Shown here: piece by piece, positions 49,376 to 59,106 of the stretch
How positions within the stretch are numbered: position 1 is the stretch's first letter
Layout: each line of letters opens with the position of its first letter
The notes under the pieces: generated by a model
Seen by the model: only the letters and a program-made list of their open reading frames with translations
What the model was told of the DNA's origin: nothing
The model's database searches: none
Made by a program: the position numbers and the translations under genes
From: Vicia villosa
Lineage: Eukaryota > Streptophyta > Magnoliopsida > Fabales > Fabaceae
Length of the DNA: 64,000 nt
Assembly: GCF_029867415.1 (NCBI RefSeq)
Contig: NC_081180.1
Location: forward strand, 24,824,808-24,888,807
Direction of reading: 5' to 3'

Positions 49376-50065
49376 ATGAAGAAAAATATCTTCACCATGA
49401 ATCATGTTGTGTTTAACTTCATTTTCTTCACACTGAGCATTTTTCTTTCATTAAAAACGAAGGCACAACAGAATTACTCAGGAAATTCGATATTCACCTG
49501 CGAGAATAGCGATGATATGGGACCTTCGCCCGCATTTCTTTACACCTGCAATGGCTTCAACAAATCCTGCATGGCTTTTCTGAGCTTCAGATCCAAAACT
49601 CCTTACAACTCCGTCAACGCGATTTCAAACCTCACGTCATCAAACCCGAAAGAGCTCGCCCGAATCAATGGTGCCACTTTGCTCACAGTTTTCCCGCCTG
49701 GTAAAGAGGTTATTGTTCCTGTGAACTGCTCTTGTTTAACCAATAATTATTATCAAGCTGAAACGAAATATGTATTGGGTCAAAACCCGACATATTTCAC
49801 AGTAGCAAACGATACATTCCAGGGTTTGACGACGTGTGATTCTCTGATGCGTGCGAATCTATATGGAGTACTTGATTTGCATCCAGGAATGGAGTTACAG
49901 GTTCCACTTCGATGCGCTTGTCCAACATATCATCAGAAAACAAATGGCACCAAGTATTTACTCACATACTCTGTAACCTGGGGAGATAACATTTCAAATA
50001 TTGCTACAAGGTTCAATGTAACAGAAGGTAATCTAGTTGATGCTAATGGTTTTTCCATCTATTAA
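49376..50065 (+). CDS. Truncated LysM receptor ectodomain (LYK4/LYR-type) inside CACTA
   Basis: An uninterrupted 229-codon frame. Residues 1-31 form a hydrophobic signal peptide, then YSG...C, PSPAFLYTCNG, KEVIVPVNCSC, LTTCDSLMRANLYG, LQVPLRCACP and NGTKYLLTYSVTWGD. The CxC pairs (CSC, CAC) separating LysM modules are the hallmark of plant LysM receptor-like proteins that bind chitin or Nod-factor-type oligosaccharides. A full receptor has about 600-650 residues; the end of LysM3, the transmembrane helix and the kinase are missing, and the frame stops after DANGFSIY where homology ends. If expressed it would be secreted and soluble. It is more likely a captured pseudogene fragment. Confidence 0.88.
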   Translation: MKKNIFTMNHVVFNFIFFTLSIFLSLKTKAQQNYSGNSIFTCENSDDMGPSPAFLYTCNGFNKSCMAFLSFRSKTPYNSVNAISNLTSSNPKELARINGATLLTVFPPGKEVIVPVNCSCLTNNYYQAETKYVLGQNPTYFTVANDTFQGLTTCDSLMRANLYGVLDLHPGMELQVPLRCACPTYHQKTNGTKYLLTYSVTWGDNISNIATRFNVTEGNLVDANGFSIY

Positions 50066-50235
50066 AGTTGGCTGCCCTCTCAGTCAGGATCTTTCGGATT
50101 TCACGGCTAACAGCCTACAAAGAATAGGTCAGTTAAAACAGATATTTCCCTCCAGGAAGGCTGAAGTATATGGCCAACCTGCATTTGTGAGGAACCCTCC
50201 AGGAAACAATTGACATTTCTTCAAACTTATAGTTT
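50066..50235 (+). other. Unassigned exon-like segment inside CACTA
   Basis: A plus-strand frame reads DLSDFTANSLQRIGQLKQIF followed by PSRKAEVYGQPAFVRNPPGN. It looks coding but I do not recognise the source; it is neither LysM receptor nor NOG1. Confidence 0.35.
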
Positions 50236-50424
50236 CTAGTTGTGCCTGAAGAAGGCCTCAGGGATTCTGCTCACAAGATTAAGGCAATTAAAATTGCTAG
50301 GAAACCTGTCAAGACGAGAAACAAGAATGCTAAGCGCGGAGAAGACGATAGAGTCATACCTACTCTTAAACCGAAGCACTTGTATTCTGGAAAGAGCGCC
50401 AACGGAACGAGGCACAGTCGCTAA
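50236..50424 (+). pseudogene. Captured C-terminus of nucleolar GTP-binding protein NOG1
   Basis: The frame starting at 50242 reads GLRDSAHKIKAIKIARKPVK, then RNKNAKRGEDDRVIPTLKPK and HLYSGKSANGT. This is the conserved basic tail of NOG1, a GTPase needed for 60S ribosome assembly. The natural ending SGKRS-GKT-RR is partly preserved. The GTPase domain is absent. Confidence 0.88.
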
Positions 50425-50597
50425 GATAGGAAATGATATTTTTCTATTCAACTTGGATAACTTAATGTTTCATAACAGCAACTTCAAAATTTTCATCACT
50501 GATCTTGTTTTCTCATAACTCGAAACTACCCCACATTTTTGTTTATCTTATCTGGTATTTGGCTGATCATAAATGTTGGATGAAATCATTAGCTTAC

Positions 50598-50668
50598 CTA
50601 TTAAACTTAAAACTTTCAAACCCATAGATATCAAGAACTCCAATGATAGATTTTGAAATGATCCTTCC
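50598..50668 (-). pseudogene. Captured myosin motor-domain exon fragment
   Basis: The minus strand encodes SKSIIGVLDIYGFESFKFNR followed by a GTAAGC donor at 50592-50597. IGVLDIYGFESF is the invariant relay-region motif of myosin heavy chains; plant class XI or VIII cannot be separated from so little sequence. Confidence 0.85.
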
Positions 50669-51420
50669 CAATTTGTAAAACGTAGAAGTTTGAGAGTCTA
50701 GGAATTTCTCTCAAAGCAGAAAGAACTGATTCCAACATTCTCCAAAGCAATAGCAAGCCATGTCATAATAATATCTTCCTGATGATTGAAAACAAAATTC
50801 CAACTTAGAAATACTGAATCGAGGAAATTACAGGTCTATGAGATCAGATTGCATATTTTGTAACAATTTGGATAATAATAAATATAAATATGAATAATGG
50901 ACTCATAATCGATAAACCACGGAAACAGACCTTAGAAGCTCGAAGACCATGGCATAGAATAACAATATCTTTGGTTCCAACAAAATAGAGGAAGAAGAAT
51001 CTTGGTTCAGAACTTTTACCAAACACTTGGTGAGCATTGCGCTAAATGACAAATTTTGCACCAATTCTCCATCAATTCATCAATTACAGCTTGCAACAAC
51101 AACAAATAACAACACAACAACGAGTATAGTTGATTGAACGGAAACCGCAACGGCAAGAGTGGAGCCGCAGTGTGCGTCTGTTTGAGGTATGGTGTCATTT
51201 CTCAATCTTGGTTCAATAACCTTGATATTTGCTACTCAAGGAATATAAACTAACACCTAAAATAAATATTATATAGAATCTCAAAGTTGGTATCTAAGGA
51301 ATGGAACAACGAAGGTGGTGATTGTGGTTCAGATAGTGTGGTGGAATAGGACGGTGGCGATGGTTCGGGAAATGATGGATTGGCGGCGGAATCAGACGGT
51401 GGTGTCGGGTTGGAAGAGAA
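50669..51420. other. CACTA interior, unassigned sequence
   Basis: Contains minus-strand exon-like text around 50940-51200 (for example FGKSSEPRFFFLYFVGTKDI) that I cannot identify, and a GGT-rich stretch at 51310-51415. It may be a further captured leader or exon. Confidence 0.35.
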
Positions 51421-54400
51421 ATATAAATATAAATATTAACTTATACTATTTTATAAATAAAAATTAATTTTTTTTACTTTTCCTATTTACGCCCGTTATT
51501 GAAAAAAAAGGAGTAATAAACATTTGATTATAATATTTTTTTTAATTTACACCCGTTTTTTTAAAAATAGGGTGTCCATGGTTACTTGTCAATATTAAAA
51601 ATGAGATTTTATTTACGAATATGCCATCTTGTGTCTTATTTACACCCGTTTTTAGTATAATGGGTGTAAATTTATAAATTGTATTGTCATTTTTGCACTA
51701 GTGTGATCAGATGTGGAAATTAAATGAGGGAGTATGATGCGCATGCGTGTTCTGAGGCGTTGGATGAGCTGTTAAGCAAGATCAGATGGTCCAGACTTTG
51801 AGGCACATGGTACACGTTACACCTGCAAAACACTTGATTAGAGATAAATTCAAAAAACACGCGCGCGCTTCTGAACCAATGGGAGGAAGACACGTCTTCG
51901 TCTTCAACCTTCAGACAAGGCCTTTGACAGCGCTTTTGTAAAAAAGCGCTATAGTAAGTGAACCCTAAATCTGCAAAATAACGAATAGGGGTAAACAAGC
52001 ATAAAAATCAGGCGCGATGGCACCATTGGATTCGTCTTGTTCCACTGAATGTAACCATGTCCTTAATTTTGCTTAATTTTGGCCCTAATGAAAAACCCTA
52101 ATTTTGAACTAAGCAAACCCTAAAATGGTATATGATACAAACAACCATTAAAGTCCAATTGAAGCTCCAGAAACGACCAGAGCTTCAAACCAAACACAAT
52201 TATGCATCTACATCTTGTTAAATGTGCGTGAATTATGAGATATAAGTTGGTTTTAGTTTGAACAAACAGTGGCTTTATATAGCTCGATTCAGTGAAGTTT
52301 ATGACTTGGAAATGATTGGAATTGTTTCAGTGTAGCTCAGAGATGATGTTTGAATGTTTATTTTATATTGAAATGGACTGAAACTTAAAATTCGAATTTC
52401 AAGTTTCTTTGAAAATTACAAGTGGTTACAAGTATGCTATATGCTTATGGATGCTTCTGAACTCGTCTCTCTCGTTACTGAACTAAGATAGCTTATTTAT
52501 AAGCTATGTGTGCTTACAATTGAAGCTAATATGTGCCTTAGTTGCCTTTGTTGAAACTTTGGTTTTTTAATATTAAAAACCTTTGAAAAATTGACCAAGT
52601 CTTGCTCTCCTTCAATGCACCTGCCTTGCTCTTCAATTCTCTGCAGAAGATGAAGATTCCTTAGGGGTGAGTCATGCTTGGAAGTTAAGCTACCATTATC
52701 CATGCATTTTCCTTTTAATTTTAATCTTAAAGTAAGATAAAATCATGCAAAAATGGATAAAAAAAGGTATGGGCTTAGTCTTGGTCGTGGGATGCCCATA
52801 ATATCATGGAAATGATGTTTGAATGCTGAAAACTTGGCCCCATTTGGAAAAAATGCCATTTTGAACAATGTTGATTTCATGTATTTTCCCAAAATTTAGC
52901 CAACTTCAACAAGGTGTAAATCCTTCAATTTTTGTCATATGAAGGAGATCTTGCACTTTTTGGAAACCTCAAAGAGTCCTCTAACCAATGCCTTTGGTCT
53001 CATGTCAAAATGATTTTTGAAGCTCCTTGTGTGTCCTTTTGAAAAAAGTGTCTTTTTGTTGACTTTGAAAATGACCTGTAATGTCTTTGATCATATTTTT
53101 CAAATGGTGAATCCAATGACCATGGGATCAATGGCATTTGAAAGATAATTGAATTTCCTTCAAAACAAGCTTTGGTTTGAATTTTTTGGATGAAGGATGA
53201 GAGAGTTATGATCAGTCAAAGTTGAGTTGACTTTTCAGGCAAAAACCCTAATTTTGAATCTTAGGGTTTTGTTGATTTTTGATCTTTCCTTGATGAATTA
53301 TGATCATCCAATGATCAAATGATGAATCCTTTGACAAAATATGGACTTTGACAAAAAATTTCATTTTTGACTGTCTGTTGACTTTTTTGGTCAAACGGGT
53401 CGTCTGTTGACTGTTTGAGCTGCTGACGGTGCGTCTGAGTGAATTGAAGTTTGAAAATTTGTATGATGGTACTTTGAGATATATGGATGTGTATGAAATC
53501 CATTTGAGCTCTCAAAAACTTGTTGCTCCTGTAAAAACAAGAAAAACCCTGATTAGGGACTGTTTGTGTAGGAGACAGTTAAGCGTACCTGATTTTTGTG
53601 CAGTGTTGAGTCTCTGCTAATCGCGTGATATTCAGAGGACTTCTAGAACAAAAATCTTGGAATTTTGAATTGTGAAAGATTGATTTGATTGATGGTACAA
53701 AACACTGAGAATTGTACTGCCAGCAGTTTGGCTGTCAACTGACTGTTCAGGTATTGATGTAGCAGTTAGAGTGAAAAATCAACAGTCAAAGTTAATTTTC
53801 TTTTTTGTTGTTTTTTGTTTTTGTTTTATGTGAAAAATGAAAGTTTATTTACATGACTTGTTAGAAAAACACAGACATAATAAATAACTAATATTTACGG
53901 TATGCGGGCAAAATTACCGATAATAACCCTGAAAATCATTTAATGCACAGAAATAGGAATATTTGACTGGCAGAAAACACACAAAATATTATCTTAGTAA
54001 TTAAGCAATATTATGACAAATAGTACAACATTTAATACTGACAGTACAAATATCACATACTATATTGAACAGTACGACGAATAAACGGTACATTTAAGAA
54101 ATAAGAAATACGGCAAATTTTAAGAATGACGATTAATGACCCATGCTATGAACAATAACATGTAGATGATTGGGAGTGCAACCATTGCAGGTCCACACTC
54201 TTCAGGACTATGCAGGCAGAAGAAAGTCATGATCACCGTAGCAATGGTGATGACTGTAAGAAACAGTGTCTCTATCCACTTTGCCATTCTTGTCAGGGAA
54301 GAAGAGAAAATAGATATGAGATAGGAATTTGAAAGATGAGTTGGAATTTGATGTGAGATTTTATGGAAGAAAATGAGAGGTATTTATAGAATGGAAAGAA

Positions 54401-54911
54401 GGAAAGAGACGTTGGGGAATGATGTGATTCCGTACAAAAGGAAAATTTGAGTGGAAGTAAGATTTGAAAGAAAGTGTATGATAGTGTTGGAAAAAAGAGA
54501 GATTTGATTTTTGAAAAAGAGATTTGAAAAGATTTTTGCAAATAATGGAATATAGTACAAAAATTAGTGGGAAACAAAAGATAATAATAATAATCTACTT
54601 GTTACCAGTACAGTCTGAGTTTCCTGATTCTGCGCCTGCAAAAAGATTTAACTCTGTACCAATTGTGTCAGTACCATTTATCTGTAAATAAATAAATAGC
54701 ATGTGTGAAGTAATAAACAGTATTTGGTGTTTGCGTAAGAATAAATTCAACTGCAAGCCAAATTACTGTATAAGAAAAATTCTAAAAACTAAGTATTTCA
54801 TATGTCAGGATATTTGTTGAAATAAAAATCCATGATTATATGAGACCCTTAATTTTCAGATTGGGGTTTTCTTGAAAAATATGTGGGCAAATTTTGGGGT
54901 ATAACAATAGC

Positions 54912-55903
54912 ATACATGTATTTTCATCATTCTAAAAACCGATCAATCATCATCATATAGATTATCCTACAAGGTTCGTTTAGCTCAAAACGGCGCATCA
55001 AACGGACCAACGGTTAAAAAGTTATGCATATTTGAACTTTTAAAAATATCTCAAAACACCAACAGCACGCGGCGCCATCACCAGTTCGCGGCACAAACTG
55101 AGCGTCCCAAAAATTCATTGGCTCTCTGCCAAGCTGTTCGCGGCGCTAACATCTACACGCGGCGCGAAACGAGAAAAAGTTACGCCTTCGCGACGCGAAC
55201 ACAGGTACGCGGCGCGACCTGAGCGTATCAAAACTTCCTGGCATTCTGCCCACCTGTTCGCGGCGCCAACCCTGTGCACGCGGCGCGAACCGGCGATTTC
55301 AGAAACCCCAACCTGCAGAAAACAACATTCTATGCATTCCAAACACACCCAATTCATACCAGTACGAACCTAGAGAAATAGAATGCACAAACAACACAAA
55401 ATACGTCTCATAATACACCAATTACACATCAATTGAAACCATAACAACGCAGACATCATAGATTCAAACATAGAGATCAAACATCATACAATTGACTCAA
55501 TCCCTAAACCTATCATATGACTCAATCGACCCGAATTCCACATCTATTCAGTATTATCAACCCCTACCCGATAATAGATGATAATCAGATAAGTCCCCCC
55601 TTACCTTAGACAAATTTCTTGATTCTTGGTCTCTCCCTCTACCGTTCTCCTTCACGTTCCTCGTTCCTCAGACTTCTGTTCTTTCACGTTCTTTCTTTCT
55701 TCCCAATTCCAATTATTTTATGAAAATAATAATAATATTAGTAAAGGGCCTTCCTATATCACACCCCCCCTTTTACTATTTCTCACATGGCCCAAATGCC
55801 ATAAACCATTATTTATTTATTATTTTCACAAAATCCTTAATAATTCTAATTATTAATTCAATATTCTTGATTAAATTAATATTAAAATTATACGGGCGTT
55901 ACA
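54912..55903 (-). repeat. Chromovirus LTR 3, part B
   Basis: Continues LTR 3 from ATACATGTATTTTC to the terminal GCGTTACA. It contains the third copy of the CGCGGCGC array (55066-55287) and is followed by the outer TSD TCTTA. Confidence 0.93.
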
Positions 55904-56676
55904 TCTTACATATTACAAACCGGTTGATACTCCCTCCTATGGATCCTAAAGTAAAGCTTATTCCTAATCAGGGGCAACCATATACTGATCCTTCAGATAT
56001 CAAAGCCTTATAGGAAAATTTAATTATCATACCTTGACTAGACACGATATAATTTTTCCCGTCAATGTAGTAAGTCAATTCCTAAACTCTCATTATGACA
56101 ACCATTGGGATGTAGTTATTCGAATACTTAAGTATATCAAAGAATCATTTGGAAAAGGGCATGTTTTCTGTGATAGAGGCAACATCGATATCATTGGATA
56201 TTTAGATACTGACTGGGCAGGAGATGCAAGTGATAGACGTTCTACATCAGGTTATTATGCTTTTATTGGTGGAAATTTGATCTCATGGAAAAGCAAAAAG
56301 AAAAATGTTGTTGCTTGATAAAGTACAGAAGATGAGTATCGAGCCATGACTCATGCCACATGTGAAGTCTTGTGGTTTAATCATTTACTACTTGAACTTC
56401 ATTTTTGTGAAGCCGACCCTATGGAACTTGTATGTGATAACCATACAACTTTGCACCTCTCCTCCAATCCAGTATTTCACGAGAGGACAAAACATATTAA
56501 AGTTGATTGTCATTTTCTTAGAGATAAGATTACCACCAGGATCATCAAAACCTCATTTGTTAATTCTAGGGATCAACTTGCTGACCTCTTTACAAAATCT
56601 CTTCGGAAACATTGGATTACTTACATATGTGACAAGATGGATGCATATGATTTATATGCACCACCTTAAGGAGGAG
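55904..56676 (+). pseudogene. Copia reverse-transcriptase end and RNase H relic
   Basis: Continues the copia frame broken at 12114. Readable motifs are MDPKVKLIPNQG, ILKYIKESFGKG, GYLDTDWAGDASDRRSTSGY, ISWKSKKKNVVA, EDEYRAMTHATCEVLWF, CDNHTTLHLSSNPVFHERTK, HIKVDCHFLRDKI and DQLADLFTKSL. The catalytic Asp and Glu positions are present. A stop pair replaces the usual R-S after VVA (56318) and a stop occurs near 56011, so it is inactive. Confidence 0.93.
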
Positions 56677-56828
56677 TGTTGAGATATTATTTTATTATAA
56701 GATTAGTAGTATCAATTAGGATATTATTGTATCAAACCTTTCCTGTTTTAGTTTATTGATTATGAGGCTTAGACCTATATATACATGTGTATTCTCTCCA
56801 CATAATAATAAAAATTTCATATTCAAGT
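56677..56828 (+). repeat. Copia right LTR
   Basis: 152 bp, partner of 10722-10873, preceded by the AAGGAGGAG purine tract and followed by TSD ATGAC. Confidence 0.9.
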
Positions 56829-57160
56829 ATGACCAATAATGGTCAAAGTGGTTGTTTATGATGTTTAGAGTGGTGGTTAGAGCGATAGTTAATTATGATA
56901 ATCAGTGGCAGTCAGAGTGATGATTTAAATTGGTTTAAGTGGCGGTTGAAGATTGTTCAAGTGAGGATTGATAGTGAGTATATTAGTGATTGTCGATGTT
57001 CAAAATGATGATTATGATGGAAATAACGAAGAATATAAGTATATAAAATGATAATCAGAGTATCAAACTGGTCATCAATTATGACTGAGGTTGTGGTTGG
57101 TCATGGTCAGTAGTATTCCTAATGGTAGTTTGAGGAAGATTATAGATAGATAAAATGATA
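56829..57160. repeat. Degenerate GGT/GAT-rich spacer, right flank of copia insertion
   Basis: GTGGTT-, GTGATG- and AATGGTC-like words continue the composition seen at 10621-10721. It ends in a short GATA microsatellite (57144-57178). Confidence 0.7.
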
Positions 57161-57170
57161 GATAGATAAA

Positions 57171-57825
57171 ATGATAGCAAATTCCTCAGCTACATTACAA
57201 TACTTCGTGCCTTATATAGGAGCAACTCTGGATGAATATTTTATGTATTGTGAACTTCACACATTAATCATTTATGATGATCCCTCTAAACAAGCACAGA
57301 CTTATCGCCAAATGTCTCTTCCATTACGAAGACCACCGGGTCGCGAAGCTTATCCCGGAGATGTTTTTATTTACATTCGTGTCTTTTGGAAAGAGCCACT
57401 AAATTAAGCTCTCAGTTAGGTGAAGGAAATATGAGTGCTTTACCAATAGTTGAGACCCAATCAAGAGATGTTTCAACTTATATTCCTACTAATGTAATTT
57501 CCATTACAGATGGCCAAATATTCTTATCTGCTGATTTATTCAATGCTTGGACCAGACCTGGAATTAGTGAGGGTATTTCTATTTCTAGAGTTGGATCGAC
57601 GGTTCAAATAAAAGCCATGAAACAAGTAGCTGATAAAATATATTTGGAATTGACACAATTCGCAGAATTACAAACTTTTGCACAACTCTCTTCAGATCTC
57701 GATAAAGCTACACAAAATCAATTGTCAAGAGGTCAATGATTATATGAGTTGCTTAAACAATCTCAATCAACTCCTCTTATTGTGAAAGAAACATATAATA
57801 ACTATTTATACTAAAAGGAATGGGT
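57171..57825 (+). pseudogene. atpA: Nuclear insertion of chloroplast atpA (ATP synthase CF1 alpha)
   Basis: Two overlapping frames translate to the plastid alpha subunit: [34 protein letters not shown], then after a frameshift near 57375 [40 protein letters not shown] and [20 protein letters not shown] text, then ELLKQSQSTPL to about 57825. The bacterial-type plastid gene (not mitochondrial atp1) is indicated by [13 protein letters not shown] and the LKQSQS block. About 215 of 510 residues are present with many substitutions and stops, so it is an old plastid-DNA insertion and not functional. Confidence 0.92.
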
Positions 57826-57987
57826 ATCTTAATTTATCAAAAGTGATCGTAGTGATAATTAGGGGTGTTGGTTAATAATCATCGTGGAATTCTATACTTA
57901 AAGAATAGTGGTTGAATTAGTGACATAGTGTCTTAGTTTCAAAACTCTCTTAGTTTTTTTTTCTGCTGAATCATCTCATCTCATCTC

Positions 57988-59106
57988 ATGTTGCATCTAA
58001 GAGGTTTTCCTTACCCCAACAATCTTTCTTCAACCCCAAAATGTCATCTTCTTCTCCTCAAACCCCACTCTTTCACCGCCGCCGCCGCCACAACCACTGC
58101 AGATTCAGATAAAAAATCTTTCACCATATCTTACCTCACTAACAATTGTGGTTTATCTCCACAAGATGCTCTCAAAGTATCCAAACGATTTACTTTCGAA
58201 ACCCCCGAAAAACCCAATTCCGTCATCACCTTCTTCAAAACCCAAGGCTTCTCCGATGACCAGATACAATCCATTATTCGCAGGAATCCTCAGCTCATCC
58301 TTTCCAACCCCATCAAAACCATTCTCCCTAAGCTTCAATTTTTAGCTTCCAAAGGCGCTTCTCCCACCGACATAGTCGCCACCGTCACCGGAAGCCCCTA
58401 TTTCCTAACATCAAGCCTCAAACGCATTATTCAAACTTTTGAATTGGTAAGAAGTTTCTGTCCGTCTGATCAAAAAGCTATTGCTATAATCATTGTCTGT
58501 CCAACTTTATTCCGAACGAAACCAAATCTTCAATTTTTACTCGTTTCCGGTGTCAATCGTTCAGGCATTTACTTTTTGCTTCGTTCTAGACCTTCTGTAT
58601 TTTGTTCTACTGATGTGAGAAAGGCTGTGGAGGAGATTAAGGAATTAGGGTTTGATCCTTCAAAATTCAAATTTTGTGTGGCGTTACTTGCCAAGAGGAC
58701 TGTCGCTAAATCACAATGGGATGCTAAAGTTGATGCCTTGAAGAGTTGGGGTTGTTCTGAAGATGTCATTTTTGATGCCTTTAAAATACAGCCTAACTTT
58801 ATGCTACGGTCACCAGATAAACTCAATGCGGTGATGCAATTTTGGGTCAAAGAGCTTGAATGGGATCCTTCAGTGCTCTTTGCAGCACCTGACCTATTCG
58901 GATGTAGTCTAGAGAAAAGGCTTGTTCCAAGGGCTTCAGTCGTCCGGTATCTTTTATCCAAAGGTTTGATGAAGAAGAGTGCTAGCTTGCGTACACCGTT
59001 TAGTTTGACTGAAGAGTTGTTCATGGAAAAGTATGTGGATTGTTATGAAGAAGAAGAAGCGTCTAAGCTATTAAGGCTATATCAGGGGAAGGATGCTAGC
59101 ATATAG
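57988..59106 (+). CDS. mTERF family protein (organelle transcription factor)
   Basis: A 372-codon intronless frame with normal start and stop. The first about 40 residues are rich in Ser, Pro, Leu and basic residues with few acidic ones, as expected for a mitochondrial or plastid transit peptide. The rest is a series of mTERF helical repeats of about 30-35 residues, with the conserved alternation seen in FTFETPEKPNSVITFFKTQG, IIRRNPQLILSNP, LKFLASKGAS-like LQFLASKGAS, SPYFLTSSLKR and a C-terminal VRYLLSKGLM. mTERF proteins wrap organelle DNA or RNA and act in transcription, splicing or translation. Length and single-exon structure fit the large plant class of short mTERFs. The frame is intact and its context is host-like, so it is probably active. 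The particular orthologue cannot be named. Confidence 0.93.
   Translation: MLHLRGFPYPNNLSSTPKCHLLLLKPHSFTAAAATTTADSDKKSFTISYLTNNCGLSPQDALKVSKRFTFETPEKPNSVITFFKTQGFSDDQIQSIIRRNPQLILSNPIKTILPKLQFLASKGASPTDIVATVTGSPYFLTSSLKRIIQTFELVRSFCPSDQKAIAIIIVCPTLFRTKPNLQFLLVSGVNRSGIYFLLRSRPSVFCSTDVRKAVEEIKELGFDPSKFKFCVALLAKRTVAKSQWDAKVDALKSWGCSEDVIFDAFKIQPNFMLRSPDKLNAVMQFWVKELEWDPSVLFAAPDLFGCSLEKRLVPRASVVRYLLSKGLMKKSASLRTPFSLTEELFMEKYVDCYEEEEASKLLRLYQGKDASI

Larger units (their letters stand above)
45749..51703. mobile_element. Non-autonomous CACTA transposon with captured host gene fragments (level 4)
   Basis: Terminal inverted repeats CACTAGTACAAAAATG (left) and CACTAGTGCAAAAATG (right, read inward) match at 15 of 16 bases, and the element is flanked by the 3 bp TSD TGA (45746-45748 and 51704-51706). 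These are the hallmarks of CACTA (En/Spm) elements. Subterminal repeats built from TACACCC/GGGTGTA fill both ends. No TNP2-type transposase was seen in 5955 bp; the interior is instead a patchwork of host exons: aldolase, ARFRP1, cullin-1, importin-like, LysM receptor, NOG1 and myosin. Confidence 0.95.
25898..54906 (-). mobile_element. Ogre-like giant Ty3/gypsy (Tat lineage) element (level 3)
   Basis: Outer ends TGTGGACCTCCG and GGGTATAACA are flanked by TSD ATAGC (25893-25897 and 54907-54911). LTRs are about 4.69 kb and the PBS (36662-36679) is of the Arg-tRNA type used by Ogre. A separate ORF lies between PBS and gag on the minus strand, another Ogre trait. The visible internal region is only about 6.1 kb because a 100 N gap replaces protease, RT and RNase H. 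The 5' LTR side is aberrant: partial LTR (36684-39197), inverted U5 plus PBS (39198-40340), then a complete LTR (from 40338) that is itself split by a solo LTR and a CACTA element. Confidence 0.9.
40338..54906 (-). repeat. Ogre 5' LTR, complete but split by two insertions
   Basis: Begins GGACCTCCG (the first three bases TGT are missing) and ends GGGGTATAACA. Subtracting the solo LTR (41070-44989 plus 5 bp TSD) and the CACTA element (45749-51703 plus 3 bp TSD) leaves 4686 bases, matching the 4688 bp 3' LTR. Remaining parts are 40338-41069, 44995-45748 and 51707-54906. Confidence 0.93.
12115..55903 (-). mobile_element. Tandem Ty3/gypsy chromovirus, LTR-int-LTR-int-LTR (level 2)
   Basis: Three LTRs of about 1894 bp (12115-14008, 18555-20448, and a third split into 24995-25897 plus 54912-55903) alternate with two internal regions (14009-18554 and 20449-24994). 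The outer borders are flanked by the TSD TCTTA (12110-12114 and 55904-55908). LTRs on the minus strand run TGTAACGCCCG...GGGTGTTACA. PBS sites match initiator-Met tRNA and polypurine tracts read AGTGGGGGAGAGT. The polyprotein ends in a chromodomain-like tail, placing it with Tekay/Del-like chromoviruses. A shared central LTR with a single outer TSD indicates unequal recombination, or a tandem cDNA, and not two independent insertions. Confidence 0.93.
10722..56828 (+). mobile_element. Ty1/copia relic hosting the whole nest (level 1)
   Basis: The two outer LTRs (10722-10873 and 56677-56828) are both 152 bp and nearly identical, and are flanked by the 5 bp TSD ATGAC (10717-10721 and 56829-56833). 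A purine tract, AAGGAGGAG, directly precedes the right LTR, as expected for copia. The LTR ends in AAGT rather than CA, which is unusual, but homology stops exactly there and the TSD starts exactly there. Without the inserted elements the internal part is only about 2 kb (reverse transcriptase and RNase H plus an inverted fragment), so gag and most of integrase were lost. Confidence 0.88.

Noticed and set aside
57171..57739. A functional ATP synthase gene or a mitochondrial atp1 copy
   Set aside because: Frameshift, stops and truncation exclude function, and diagnostic residues match the plastid and not the mitochondrial alpha subunit.
58148..59024. Other-frame and antisense frames within the mTERF gene
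   Set aside because: Shadows of the intact mTERF coding sequence.
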